This document shows positions 29,759-39,076 of a stretch of DNA of 64,000 nucleotides, piece after piece. The notes under the pieces were generated by a model that saw only the letters and a program-made list of their open reading frames with translations, did no database searches and was not told the origin of the DNA. The translations under genes and the position numbers were made by a program. The DNA is from Vibrio syngnathi (GTDB taxonomy: Bacteria; Pseudomonadota; Gammaproteobacteria; Enterobacterales; Vibrionaceae): positions 3,162,001 through 3,226,000 of the forward strand of contig NZ_CP017916.1 of NCBI RefSeq assembly GCF_002119525.1, given 5' to 3'. Each line of letters begins with the position of its first letter. Within the stretch, counting starts at the first letter, position 1.

Positions 29759-30085
29759 ATGTCGATCGACAACCCTATTCCTGTGCGGCTCAAAGAAGTT
29801 CGCAAAAAAGCAAAGATCTCCCAAAAAGAATTGGGGATGCGTATTGGTATCGATGAAAGTTCGGCTAGTGCGCGAATGAATCAGTATGAGAAAGGGAAAC
29901 ACACTCCAGATATCAGTACATTAAAGAAAATGGCTGACGAACTTGGCGTACCTTTAAACTACTTTTTTTGTGAGGATGAAAGCTCGGCAGAACTAGTTTG
30001 CCTGATAGCAAAAATGAGTAAGGCTGAAAAGCAGAAGCTCATCAGCCTTATAGGTGAAAATATTCAAGATATTGAAAGTAAATAA
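29759..30085 (+). CDS. XRE-family helix-turn-helix regulator
   Basis: A 108-residue protein with an XRE/Cro HTH at about residues 8-62 (LKEVRKKAKISQKELGMRIG ... MNQYEKGKHTPDISTLKKMA) and a short helical C-terminus. Its gene diverges from the winged-helix/helicase pair, and two matching operators lie in the shared 104-base promoter region. The simplest reading is that it represses both itself and the helicase operon. An ATG at 29748 is in another frame and leads to a short dead end. Confidence 0.88.
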   Translation: MSIDNPIPVRLKEVRKKAKISQKELGMRIGIDESSASARMNQYEKGKHTPDISTLKKMADELGVPLNYFFCEDESSAELVCLIAKMSKAEKQKLISLIGENIQDIESK

Positions 30086-30088
30086 GTC

Positions 30089-31285
30089 TTATGCGTTTTG
30101 GCCTGCGACCCAACCAGACGACCAAGCCCATTGGAAGTTAAACCCTCCAAGGTGACCTGTCACATCAACACACTCACCAATAAAGTAAAGCCCTGGTATA
30201 TCTCTAGCTTCCATTGTTTTAGACGATAAATAATTGGTGTCAACACCACCAATGGTCGCTTCTGCTGTTCTATACCCTTCAGTCCCATTAGGTTTAATTT
30301 CCCAAGAGTGAAGAGCAGAGCTAATATTCTCTATCTCCCGTTTATTCAATTGGCGAAGTGGTTTATTTTCAAACACATTAAGTTCGATAAAATACTCGAC
30401 AAGGCGTTTAGGTAACACTTTAGACAGCGTTGTTTTAACCTCTTGTGCAGGGTTGTTTTCTGCTGCTTTTTCAATCAGTTCAATAGCGTTCAAACCAGGT
30501 AGCCAATCAACTTGAACTACATCGCCAGAGTTCCAATACGAAGAAATTTGCAATACTGATGGGCCAGAGATACCTCGGTGAGTAAATAAAAGAGCTTCTA
30601 GGAACTCTTGATTGTTGCAGCTAATTCGGACAGGGAGAGCAGTTCCAGTTAATTCTGTTAACCCTTTTTCTCGACCATCTAATGTGAACGGTACCAAGGC
30701 TGCTTGAGGAGAAACAACCCCTAAACCAAACTGTTCAGCGACTTTCCAGCCCAAAGGGGTTGCACCTAAACGTGGCATTGAAAGTCCACCCGTTGCGACA
30801 ACCAAAGACTTACAATTAAAAATTCCATTGGAAGTCTCTACTTTAAAATTGTTATCTGCTACACGTTCAATTGAAGTAATTTCACATTGGTACTTATATT
30901 TCACATTACCAGTTTCATCACACTCATTAATTAGCATTTTTACGATATCTTTCGAGTCATGATCATTAACACAAAACAATTGCCCATGATCACGCTCTTC
31001 AAACTCAATACCATGCTTGTAGATCATCGAAATGAAATCCCAATTGGTATATTGAGCCAGTGCAGATTTAACAAAGTGGGGGTTTTGACTTAAAAAGTTT
31101 TTTGCTGTGACATCATAGTTGGTAAAGTTACAACGCCCACCTCCAGCAATAAGAATCTTACGACCAGGCCGTTTACCATGATCAAGCACAAGAACTGAAC
31201 GCCCGCGTTGACCTGCACTAGCTGCGCACATTAAACCGGCAGCGCCTGCTCCAATAACAATAACATCTGACTGAATAGCTGACAT
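30089..31285 (-). CDS. yhiN: Complete island-borne YhiN-type NAD(P)/FAD-dependent oxidoreductase
   Basis: A 398-residue HI0933-like flavoprotein with an N-terminal FAD-binding Rossmann motif (VIVIGAGAAGLMCAASAGQR), RKILIAGGGRCNFTN and the C-terminal FAD contact GLYFIGECVDVTG. It aligns end to end with the interrupted host gene, with many substitutions throughout, so it is a diverged orthologue rather than a recent duplicate. It contains the GYRTAEATIGG sequence at which the host copy is broken and is itself intact. It lies between the defence cargo and the recombinase genes. Probable role: to restore the activity lost on insertion. The physiological reaction of this family is poorly defined. 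Confidence 0.93.
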   Translation of the reverse strand: MSAIQSDVIVIGAGAAGLMCAASAGQRGRSVLVLDHGKRPGRKILIAGGGRCNFTNYDVTAKNFLSQNPHFVKSALAQYTNWDFISMIYKHGIEFEERDHGQLFCVNDHDSKDIVKMLINECDETGNVKYKYQCEITSIERVADNNFKVETSNGIFNCKSLVVATGGLSMPRLGATPLGWKVAEQFGLGVVSPQAALVPFTLDGREKGLTELTGTALPVRISCNNQEFLEALLFTHRGISGPSVLQISSYWNSGDVVQVDWLPGLNAIELIEKAAENNPAQEVKTTLSKVLPKRLVEYFIELNVFENKPLRQLNKREIENISSALHSWEIKPNGTEGYRTAEATIGGVDTNYLSSKTMEARDIPGLYFIGECVDVTGHLGGFNFQWAWSSGWVAGQNA

Positions 31286-31388
31286 GAAATAAGACTCTTA
31301 GGGCTATGAAGTGATAAATAAAAGAGCGACATAGTACGGAAAAAGGCATTCACCAGCAACAAGCTCACGCAGGTATCAACACACCTAG

Positions 31389-32885
31389 TTACTTATCAAC
31401 TAGAAGGTTCGACTCTTCTTCAATCGCATTCAAGTTTTCTATTATAGGTTTTAAATCAGCCTCACTATAATTTAGCCCCTTTATCTGCGCTTTAGCATCA
31501 CTCACCAGTTTCGATATTGCACTAAAACGTGAGTGTAAATTCTTCATTTGATAAGCATACTCGAAGACATCTAGCTCTTCCCATGCTAGATCAATATATT
31601 CGTTCAAGCTTTTATGGTCTTTATGATCAGTGAAACTAGCAACTTTCTTAAGAATGGTTTCATAATCTTTGTCATTAAAACTATGAGCACTCTTCAAAGG
31701 GTTTTTATCCATGAAAGAAACAAGATGTAGCTTAACCATGTTGGTTACAAAACGATGTCTAAACATACTTTGACAGGTTTTAGTCACGATACCAGCTCTC
31801 AAGCTCAATCGATTAAAATCCATATAAGCTGCAGACTGTTTTACAGATTTAGCTGTCTCTGAATTTAGATATATAAAATCATCCACCTCAGACTCACTAG
31901 ATATAAGCTCATACTTTATTAACCTCTTGATGAACTTATCTCTATGCATTGACATAAAAATCTCGAGCCTCATCGCAACACTACGCTCTATGGGAATTAT
32001 GCGAAATCGTGCCTCTTCACGTTTGTATGTAGGAATTTCAAGTTTTGCATCTTCAATGTGTTCTACATTCGAACTATAGGGAATTCGAACAAGTTCTATT
32101 GGTCTCAATCCCGTAGCTTCAAGCAATTCAAGCTGAATACGCCTTCTGTGGTACATATAATCAAGGTGATCTTCTTGGTCTTCCTTGTCAAAAAGTTGAA
32201 GTAAATGGTCATTTAGCCGCATCACACCCCTTTCGCAATTCAATGTATCCCATAACCTCTTTATGACAGAGGCGGCAATAGCGGTTTTTGGCTTCGTTGC
32301 TGAAGTTGGTAAACGTGTAGGAAAAACTTCGGACGGTCCAAAATTTCGACCTTCCCGGCCTCTTTTTTGAATTATTTTGAGCTTAACTTGATACCTTTGC
32401 TTTGGTCTATCAACACCGATAATGTATTGAGTTGGGTAATGCTCAGCTTGAAGCCATTTCAGAAAGGCTACAAACTTAGGAAGAATTATAAGCCTAATAG
32501 TGTCGTTGTTACGTGCACGCGTTAACCCATCCGATTTCTTTTCAGCAACCAACTCACTGACTAACTCATCGATATGTATTGTTGTTAGATCCCAAAATTC
32601 AACGTTCTTCTTATAACAATAACGGACCAGATGAGATAGTGCAGAGGCATAAGTGCCAACTGTCCCCCCATCTTCTCGAGTAATTGTTACTGCACCTTCA
32701 GAAACTAAGTGCGCAAGATACATTTCAACAGGAAAGCAAGTTGTTCCATCAGGCCAACGAAACTGGTAAATACCCTCAGATATATCTTTATTTGTTAAGA
32801 CTTCACCTGAGCTCTCATCAAAACGAAGTATTGAAGGAAACTCCACATCAGAAATGAAGGTGTATAGTTGACTTTTATTTTTCAT
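31389..32885 (-). CDS. Tyrosine recombinase 1 (catalytic residues mostly intact)
   Basis: A 498-residue phage-integrase-family protein and the last gene of the recombinase operon. Box I reads TGLRPIEL with the catalytic Arg. Box II reads SMFRHRF: the Arg is kept, but the usual His of HxxR is Ser. HKDHKSLNEYID gives the second His and the nucleophile Tyr at the standard nine-residue spacing. An N-terminal SAM-like domain (about 60-150) fits DNA arm or core binding. The ATG at 32885 has GAGG upstream, and the gene overlaps its predecessor by 11 bases. Confidence 0.85.
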   Translation of the reverse strand: MKNKSQLYTFISDVEFPSILRFDESSGEVLTNKDISEGIYQFRWPDGTTCFPVEMYLAHLVSEGAVTITREDGGTVGTYASALSHLVRYCYKKNVEFWDLTTIHIDELVSELVAEKKSDGLTRARNNDTIRLIILPKFVAFLKWLQAEHYPTQYIIGVDRPKQRYQVKLKIIQKRGREGRNFGPSEVFPTRLPTSATKPKTAIAASVIKRLWDTLNCERGVMRLNDHLLQLFDKEDQEDHLDYMYHRRRIQLELLEATGLRPIELVRIPYSSNVEHIEDAKLEIPTYKREEARFRIIPIERSVAMRLEIFMSMHRDKFIKRLIKYELISSESEVDDFIYLNSETAKSVKQSAAYMDFNRLSLRAGIVTKTCQSMFRHRFVTNMVKLHLVSFMDKNPLKSAHSFNDKDYETILKKVASFTDHKDHKSLNEYIDLAWEELDVFEYAYQMKNLHSRFSAISKLVSDAKAQIKGLNYSEADLKPIIENLNAIEEESNLLVDK

Positions 32886-33384
32886 TATCAACCTCTTTCT
32901 TTAACCCGAAATAATCTGCATACAAATTTTTATGCTTGTTGTATTCAAGAGCATTTCCATTCGAGTTTGCAAGTAAATCAAGTACTAAACGATTAAGGTC
33001 GTTATAAGCCCTAACCAAAATAGCTTGGTCGCGTTGCAAGTTATCAATATGTTGCTTAGCTTCCTCCATCGGTGTCAGGTTTGGTCCTTCATTACTTGAC
33101 TCTAAAGGGATATTTTTATGCCTTTTTATTAGCTCCTTTCTAAGGTTGTCAACGACTTCATAACCATTGAGGTTCCCTTCACATTGAATATAGTCTGTAC
33201 AATACTTCTTGAAGGAGTTCAGAGACATCCCTTCAATGCCTCTTCCCTTACGCTTAAGATTGGCAAGGCTTTCTTGACGATCACATTTCGAGATTAGCCA
33301 TGTATAAGTATTAGAGTTGTCATTGATAGCTTTTTTCATCTCACTGTATAGATTAATGACTGACTGAGCTTTTCTATTTAACAT
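32875..33384 (-). CDS. Small helper protein of the recombinase operon
   Basis: A 169-residue, mostly helical protein starting at an ATG with a strong AGGAGG site. It begins MLNRKAQSVINLYSEMKKAI and has a coiled-coil segment near 110-140 (AKQHIDNLQRDQAILVRAYN). It overlaps both neighbours by 11 bases, so it is translated with the recombinases. By position and size it recalls the TnpC accessory protein of Tn554-type elements, but sequence homology is not established. Likely a DNA-binding or directionality factor. Confidence 0.65.
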   Translation of the reverse strand: MLNRKAQSVINLYSEMKKAINDNSNTYTWLISKCDRQESLANLKRKGRGIEGMSLNSFKKYCTDYIQCEGNLNGYEVVDNLRKELIKRHKNIPLESSNEGPNLTPMEEAKQHIDNLQRDQAILVRAYNDLNRLVLDLLANSNGNALEYNKHKNLYADYFGLKKEVDNEK

Positions 33385-35572
33385 TACTTTCCTCCTCATC
33401 ACCTTTGGTTACTTGGAAAGCAACTTTTGCTTTTTCAATCAAGCCATTACGCTCACTAATACTATAGAAAACAATCGAAAACTTACCTTTTCTCAAGCGA
33501 AGCGCTATGTAGGCTGCAAGATCATCCTCAGGGATTGATGTATAATCTTTAACCTTAAAGTGCTCACAAACAAGCCTATATAGTTCCTCTGTATTTTCCA
33601 TTTCAAGTAAAGAACTTTGTTCATGAAAGTAGGTGACTTGTTGACGAGCATAATCAGCTTCAATCTCTGTCATTTCAGAGCCTGGACTGTTGGATTCAAT
33701 ATAAGAAAGGATATGTTCTGAGTTAGCATGACCTGCGATCCATCGGCATGCATCGATTGAGGAATGTTTAAAAGACCAAAAGAATGTCAGTAAAAATGTT
33801 TTCCTCATCTCGTGAACATTAATATACCAACGTCGACCATACTCATCGACAGTCGTCTGATAGTAATCACAAAATCGCTCCAGAGCTCCAATGATCAAAT
33901 CTGAACCGAGGATACTTCCCATTCTATTATCTGAACCTGTATTTAATTGATAAAGCAGGTAACCCGACTCCCGCTTACTCACTTCATAAGCAAATTTCTG
34001 TGTGATTTTGTTGAGTTTTTGTAAGGTCTGAATCGCTCTTGCTGTAATCTTAGGGATCGGTTTAGCTGTTTCAGGAAGTTGGTCATTCACTCCAGACTTC
34101 ATGAGAGAATGAACCATCCAGTAACCGTCTCCTTCTTTGTGAAATAAACAGTTATATGGCAAGCGAACAATTTCTTCCATGCGAATCGGTTTCAAGCCCG
34201 CAATCAAAATAAAACAAGACGCTTTCAATAACTCTAAGAGACATACAAAAGATAATCCGGTTCGATCTCCATTCATTTTATTCTTTGAGTACTCTTTAAA
34301 CTCTTCATCAAGACGAGAGAAGCTCACTATATTAAAGTGGTTTTTGATCTCACTAGGCAGCAGTGATTTCAATACATCAATTTTTTTGTAGTTGTAATTA
34401 TTGTCTCTATCCAAGTGCCCCTTAATCTCGAGTTCTGTTAACAAAGTCTCATAAAACTGAACGATGTTATCTGCATGATTAATTATCATATCGATAGACT
34501 TATTAAGAGTAAGTAGACTGGTTTCTAAAGGTATCCAAGGTGTGTGCTTTGTAGGTGTCGATATCCTAGAAATGTAGGCTGAAAGCTCCCCAATCCTTAT
34601 TGCGTCAGGATTTGGTAAAAAAGCTTTAAACATATCCCAATACTGAAAACCTTTTCGGAAAAGCGTAACAATTGCTACTGCTGTTGTGTCTGTATATGTT
34701 TTTCCTCTTACATCTTTCATTAATGGGGTTCGGTGGGATGGAAAGTCAGTATATTGATTTACTGGCAATAAGACCTGGTTGTTTTGCTCAAGTAGATCCG
34801 GCTCGAACTGCCTAAAGAACAAAGTTCCAGCATGCCCATAGGCATCTTGTGCAGAGAGAGAGGTGTTTTTATAGAAACTTTGTCTATCAACCACCTTTTT
34901 CCCATGGCCGTTATCTCTATATAACTCGTTACTTTCAAAAAACGAAATGCCCTCTTTTATCGCTTTTTCATCTAACGTCAAAGGATCAACATGATGGTCT
35001 AGATGTAGACCAATCTCAGCCATCAAACGATGACCAAAGCGAAGAGCGCCGAATGAGCCACCAGATATAATTTCCTTTAAAAACAATTTTATATCTGATT
35101 GTGATAATTTAGAAAAGCCATGTTTGCTCGGTTCGAACTTGTCTTTATGAAGATACAGCCAGTTGACGAAGGTTAATATTCTTGACCCCATATGCTGAAC
35201 CGATATTGAAGCCATTCTTTCTTGGTTAATAGGATCATCAACTATTAAAAAGAACCACTTTTGTAACTGATGTAAGAAAGACTGGTTAACTATATCCGTG
35301 AGGGCTGTTCCATCAGGCAACCGTCTATTCCAGTTAACACTGACTGTATAACGGTACATCTCTCCTGTTTTTTTCAGTCGTTCTTTATTGTTTTTTCTAG
35401 TTTTTGATGTTCTAACAACCCACTTTTCAGCATGAATATCCGAAAGCAACCACTGTGCTTTGTACTCCGTATAAACAAGGTTATCTATAGCATCAAAAGC
35501 CGAAAGAAAATCTACGATTTCAGCTTTCAAATGTGCTTGATTTGATCCGATATGAACATTAATAGGCTTCAT
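33374..35572 (-). CDS. Tyrosine recombinase 2 (HxxR, H and Y present)
   Basis: A 732-residue integrase-like protein. The catalytic C-terminal third contains HEMRKTF (HxxR) and AGHANSEHILSYIES, with His and the Tyr nucleophile nine residues apart. The box I segment reads AGLKPIRMEEIVRL, where the usual Arg position holds Lys and an Arg lies two residues on, so the exact alignment is uncertain. The long N-terminal part (about 1-400) is unrecognised and probably binds the element ends. Its ATG overlaps the stop codon of recombinase 3 by four bases. Confidence 0.82.
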   Translation of the reverse strand: MKPINVHIGSNQAHLKAEIVDFLSAFDAIDNLVYTEYKAQWLLSDIHAEKWVVRTSKTRKNNKERLKKTGEMYRYTVSVNWNRRLPDGTALTDIVNQSFLHQLQKWFFLIVDDPINQERMASISVQHMGSRILTFVNWLYLHKDKFEPSKHGFSKLSQSDIKLFLKEIISGGSFGALRFGHRLMAEIGLHLDHHVDPLTLDEKAIKEGISFFESNELYRDNGHGKKVVDRQSFYKNTSLSAQDAYGHAGTLFFRQFEPDLLEQNNQVLLPVNQYTDFPSHRTPLMKDVRGKTYTDTTAVAIVTLFRKGFQYWDMFKAFLPNPDAIRIGELSAYISRISTPTKHTPWIPLETSLLTLNKSIDMIINHADNIVQFYETLLTELEIKGHLDRDNNYNYKKIDVLKSLLPSEIKNHFNIVSFSRLDEEFKEYSKNKMNGDRTGLSFVCLLELLKASCFILIAGLKPIRMEEIVRLPYNCLFHKEGDGYWMVHSLMKSGVNDQLPETAKPIPKITARAIQTLQKLNKITQKFAYEVSKRESGYLLYQLNTGSDNRMGSILGSDLIIGALERFCDYYQTTVDEYGRRWYINVHEMRKTFLLTFFWSFKHSSIDACRWIAGHANSEHILSYIESNSPGSEMTEIEADYARQQVTYFHEQSSLLEMENTEELYRLVCEHFKVKDYTSIPEDDLAAYIALRLRKGKFSIVFYSISERNGLIEKAKVAFQVTKGDEEESNVK

Positions 35573-37680
35573 TGCTCTTTCCCTTTAGATACAAATAAAT
35601 CGCCCCAGCTTGTCTTATTCAATAGCTTGGTTGCCTGTTCGGTAGCTCTTATGTGTATTTGACTAATGCGTGATTCTTTACTTGTCGGAAGGAAATTGAT
35701 GAGATGGTTTGCAAGTGTAATAAAAGCAAGAGGTGATAGCTGAGTTGCATCGTCTACTATCGATAAATCCTTTGAACTCACCGAACTATTTAGTGCGGCT
35801 AGTCGGTAGAGGTATAGTGCAGTCAGAACATTTTCAGAAAGAGGAACATCTAATGTTCCTTTCACCTCACTGCTTACTCCTTCCGAAGATAGACTACGTA
35901 AATACTCAATAAGAGGACTTTTATTACCCTCGTCTTCTAGGAGCGTCAGAAGAAAGTGATGTATTTCTTGCCAAGAATTAAAATCGACAGCCTCAAGACA
36001 GTAACCTTCCTTGAAGGTTGCTGCAACGATAAGTAGATTCTGAAACCGTCGAACTAATCTTGTATTGTATTGAGCGATCAAAGGCTCAGGAATATAGTAC
36101 TTAAGAGCAACTTTCTGTGTGTTTCCCAAAATTCGAGAAGCTGAAGCTATCGAACCAGTTCTGAACCACTCTAAAACACCTTCAGACGCTCGGATCTTAG
36201 AGTGATTTATGGCGCCCGGCCCTAACCCAATACCAAATAATGAAGGGAAGTGGCTTGATAAGTGTATCTGCTTATGACCTAGCTCAATTGAGCGTTTAGA
36301 TTCGGATCCTGTTATGATTTTATCCACCTTACAAGAGTCAGGATTAACTAGTCCTTTACTCTTTCGGGAGTAAGCCAAAAATAGGAAATTTTCTTGTTTC
36401 TTATTTTTTATTAAATGCAGGTGTTTTTTACGGATTTCATGAAGAAATTCAATGATCTCTAAGCTAACGTCATCAAGGTTTTCTTTTTTCATATCTGACG
36501 CGCGAGCTTTAGTAATAGAGAACGACATCCCTAAATCATCAAGCTCCAATAAAGGTTTATTATCTGTATATTTAACCTTAGCTTGCAACAATGATATGTA
36601 GGTAAATTTGGGGTTTAGCATCATCAAGAGTGCAATCAAACAACCAATATCAGCATTACGAATGTAACCAAAACACCAATCAAAACGATGTGAAATATCG
36701 ATATTATCAGTAGATTCAAAACCTAACTTAGGTAAGCATCTAACCGCATCGCTGGTGAATGCCCGATCTGATAATGAGCTGGGTAATTTAGCTTTGGGTA
36801 AATCTTGTAGCTTAAAAATGCCATTACATTCCGAACCAACTACATACATGAATAGCATTGAACCAAATAATGACGTTGGATTGGCTATATGTCTTCTACG
36901 CGGAGGTTTTGGTTTTCCATCTTTTCCTAAGTCATTCCGGTCATAGGAAAAGTCATAGAGATCACTATTTATATAACGAGCCAATAATTGGGGGTGCTTT
37001 TTAGGGAATTCTTCCATCAAAGACTGAGCAAAGTCATAATGTAATTTAATAGCTTGCCAATATTTTAGTAGGCAATCATGCAATGCATTCCTTGAACGCT
37101 TCAAATCAAACTGTATTTCATCAAGGTATTCGACATCACTTCTAGAAAGAGAAATTGGAACTAAGACATTGTTAATGGTGTCATCAACTTTAACTTCAGT
37201 CGCTTTTTTTTCACCGATCAGCACAGCCTTAAAGCTACTTTTCTTAGTAAGTTCACCTGTCTTTTTCATTCTAGGGATAATCACGTGGGGAGGTATAACG
37301 TCTCGATCCTTCAAGAACACTAAGAAAGGTTTGAGGTTCTTATTCCACTCATCAACACGAGTAGATAACGCCTTGTTGTTTGAGGATACTAGTGTCTTAG
37401 CATACGCTTGCTTCACTAGTTCGCGCCACTCTGTGGCATTAGTTGGTAGGCAGTCTATGCATATATATTCGAATGTTGCATAGAGTGTACTGTTGATACG
37501 TTTAATCCAAGACACATAAGATGCAGATCTCTTGCCTTGACAATAAAGAATCATTAGCTCAGATAAGACATCTCTATCTTTAAGCTGAAGGTGATAAGTT
37601 GAAAGCTCAATGAATCGATCGATTCCACGATCGCAAGTATAGTTAAAGCCTGGTTTACCGTTTTGGACATGATATTTCAT
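35569..37680 (-). CDS. Tyrosine recombinase-like protein 3 (degenerate active site)
   Basis: A 703-residue protein and the first gene of the operon, about 100 bases inside the right end of the island. The C-terminal region retains the fold outline: HSKIRASEGV resembles box II, and LGNTQKVALKYYIPEP has a Tyr at the right distance but Asn in place of the His. The box I region (LLMMLNPKFTYISLL) lacks an Arg. It may be a structural or regulatory partner rather than a full catalyst. Family membership is inferred from these remnants and from its operon with two clearer recombinases. Confidence 0.7.
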   Translation of the reverse strand: MKYHVQNGKPGFNYTCDRGIDRFIELSTYHLQLKDRDVLSELMILYCQGKRSASYVSWIKRINSTLYATFEYICIDCLPTNATEWRELVKQAYAKTLVSSNNKALSTRVDEWNKNLKPFLVFLKDRDVIPPHVIIPRMKKTGELTKKSSFKAVLIGEKKATEVKVDDTINNVLVPISLSRSDVEYLDEIQFDLKRSRNALHDCLLKYWQAIKLHYDFAQSLMEEFPKKHPQLLARYINSDLYDFSYDRNDLGKDGKPKPPRRRHIANPTSLFGSMLFMYVVGSECNGIFKLQDLPKAKLPSSLSDRAFTSDAVRCLPKLGFESTDNIDISHRFDWCFGYIRNADIGCLIALLMMLNPKFTYISLLQAKVKYTDNKPLLELDDLGMSFSITKARASDMKKENLDDVSLEIIEFLHEIRKKHLHLIKNKKQENFLFLAYSRKSKGLVNPDSCKVDKIITGSESKRSIELGHKQIHLSSHFPSLFGIGLGPGAINHSKIRASEGVLEWFRTGSIASASRILGNTQKVALKYYIPEPLIAQYNTRLVRRFQNLLIVAATFKEGYCLEAVDFNSWQEIHHFLLTLLEDEGNKSPLIEYLRSLSSEGVSSEVKGTLDVPLSENVLTALYLYRLAALNSSVSSKDLSIVDDATQLSPLAFITLANHLINFLPTSKESRISQIHIRATEQATKLLNKTSWGDLFVSKGKEQ

Positions 37681-37777
37681 GAACCCACCTAATTGTCATT
37701 ATTTTAATCAAAAATAAACACTTAAAAATCAAGCAATATCATTATAGAACATATGCTTAAATTAAGTATTAACTCCG

Positions 37778-37803
37778 ATTTTGACAACTTAGTGTGTTAG
37801 GAA
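37778..37803 (-). repeat. Right terminal inverted repeat of the island
   Basis: Reading inward on the minus strand: TTCCTAACACA, CT, AAGTTGTCAAAAT. Twenty-four bases match the left end, which has six spacer bases instead of two. Seven bases TATTACC separate it from yhiN. Confidence 0.9.
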
Positions 37804-37810
37804 TATTACC

Positions 37811-38826
37811 GTTCGATAACCTTCAGTGCCATTTGGTGCAATTTTCCAGTTCTCTAGGTGCTCAACGATGCCACTAAGCTGCTTTTCATTGAACTGCTTA
37901 AGCGGCTTGTCTTCCAACTCTTTACGGTCAATCAACACTTCCACAAAACGCTTCGGTAATGCTTTAGCTAAGGTATTTTTCAGGCTCTGATTTGGGTGCT
38001 TCTCGCGAGAGTTAGCCAGTAACTCCGCCACATCCACTTCTGGTACTAGATTAATCGAAACCGATTGACCCGCTTTCCAGAACGAAGAAATTTGCAATAC
38101 CGAAGGGCCAGATAAGCCGCGGTGAGTAAACAGCAACGCTTCTTTGAATAAGGTACCGTCTTGCGCTGTGATCTCCGCAGGAATCGCGATTCCTGAAAGC
38201 TCAGCGAAAGCTTCTTTGTCTTCTTTATGCAGAGTAAATGGCACTAGACCCGCAGTCGTCGGCATCACAGACAAACCAAACTGCTCAGCAATCTTATAGC
38301 CAAATGGGGTTGCGCCTAGTTTAGGCATCGACAAACCACCCGTTGCTACAACAAGTGAGTCACACTCAACTTCGTCGGTATTAAGGTGCATCTTAAAGCC
38401 AGCGTCTGTTTTTTCGATTGAGTGAACATCACAACGGTAGCGCTGTTCAACTTTCGCCTGCTGACACTCTTCAAGCAACATACTCACAATGTCTTTTGCC
38501 GTATGGTCATTGACACAGAACAGTTGGCCATGATCGCGCTCTTCGAACTCAATGCCGTACTTGCTCACCATCGAGATAAAATCCCAGTTGGTGTATTGAG
38601 ATAAAGCAGACTTCACGAAGTGAGGGTTGTTACATAGGAAGTTGTTGGCTGAAACATCATAGTTAGTGAAATTACAACGGCCGCCACCTGAGATTAAAAT
38701 TTTTCTGCCTGGTTTCTTTGCATGATCAACCACCAGCACTCGTCGGCCGCGTTTTCCCGCTTCCGCAGCACACATTAAGCCCGCGGCGCCCGCACCAATT
38801 ACGATTACATCAAACTTTTCACTCAT
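37811..38826 (-). pseudogene. yhiN: 5' part of native yhiN, cut by the island
   Basis: The first about 338 codons of the host flavoprotein gene (MSEKFDVIVIGAGAAGLMCA, with the FAD motif and RKILISGGGRCNFTN intact), ending at GYRT where island sequence begins. The reading then runs VIFLTH and stops at 37789. The missing 60 residues include the C-terminal FAD contact, so a product would probably be inactive. In E. coli yhiN lies near uspB, as here. The intact replacement is at 30089-31285. Confidence 0.93.
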
Positions 38827-38887
38827 TGGGGTTCTGCTTTCTTCACTTTTGCACCCCGAGTACGCCCTGTTCTCGACATGCCATCAA

Positions 38888-38920
38888 TAAAAAAGGATGT
38901 GCATAAACAGCACACCCTTA
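38888..38920 (-). terminator. uspB terminator
   Basis: On the minus strand GGGTGTGC pairs with GCACATCC (one mismatch) and is followed by T6. It ends transcription from uspB before the yhiN promoter region. Confidence 0.7.
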
Positions 38921-39076
38921 CTAATTGCTCGCTATTTTAGCGGCAATTTTAAACTTTGCAATTGATGTTCAATTGTACAATTTGCAGACAGCAGCAAACC
39001 ACTACTTGGCTCAGCGAATCAACAACCGAAGCTTTACACCAAAAACCTAAGCTCTACTTCACACGAACTAAATAAC

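Larger units (their letters stand above)
16504..37803. mobile_element. 21.3-kb defence island with tyrosine-recombinase module, inserted in yhiN
   Basis: The element is bounded by imperfect inverted repeats (16504-16533 and 37778-37803) and interrupts yhiN within the Thr codon of GYRTAEVT. GTT occurs at both junctions (16501-16503 and 37811-37813). Seven further bases, TATTACC at 37804-37810, belong to neither the host gene nor the repeat. Contents are kwaB, kwaA, hsdSMR, a HEPN protein, a small basic protein, a helicase module, a complete second yhiN, and four overlapping recombinase-module genes. No phage structural, conjugation or DDE-transposase genes are present. Base composition looks more AT-rich than the flanks. 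Movement is inferred, not shown. Confidence 0.93.

Noticed and set aside
16504..37803. Prophage or conjugative element
   Set aside because: There are no capsid, tail, lysis, relaxase or type IV secretion genes; only recombinases and defence-type cargo are present.
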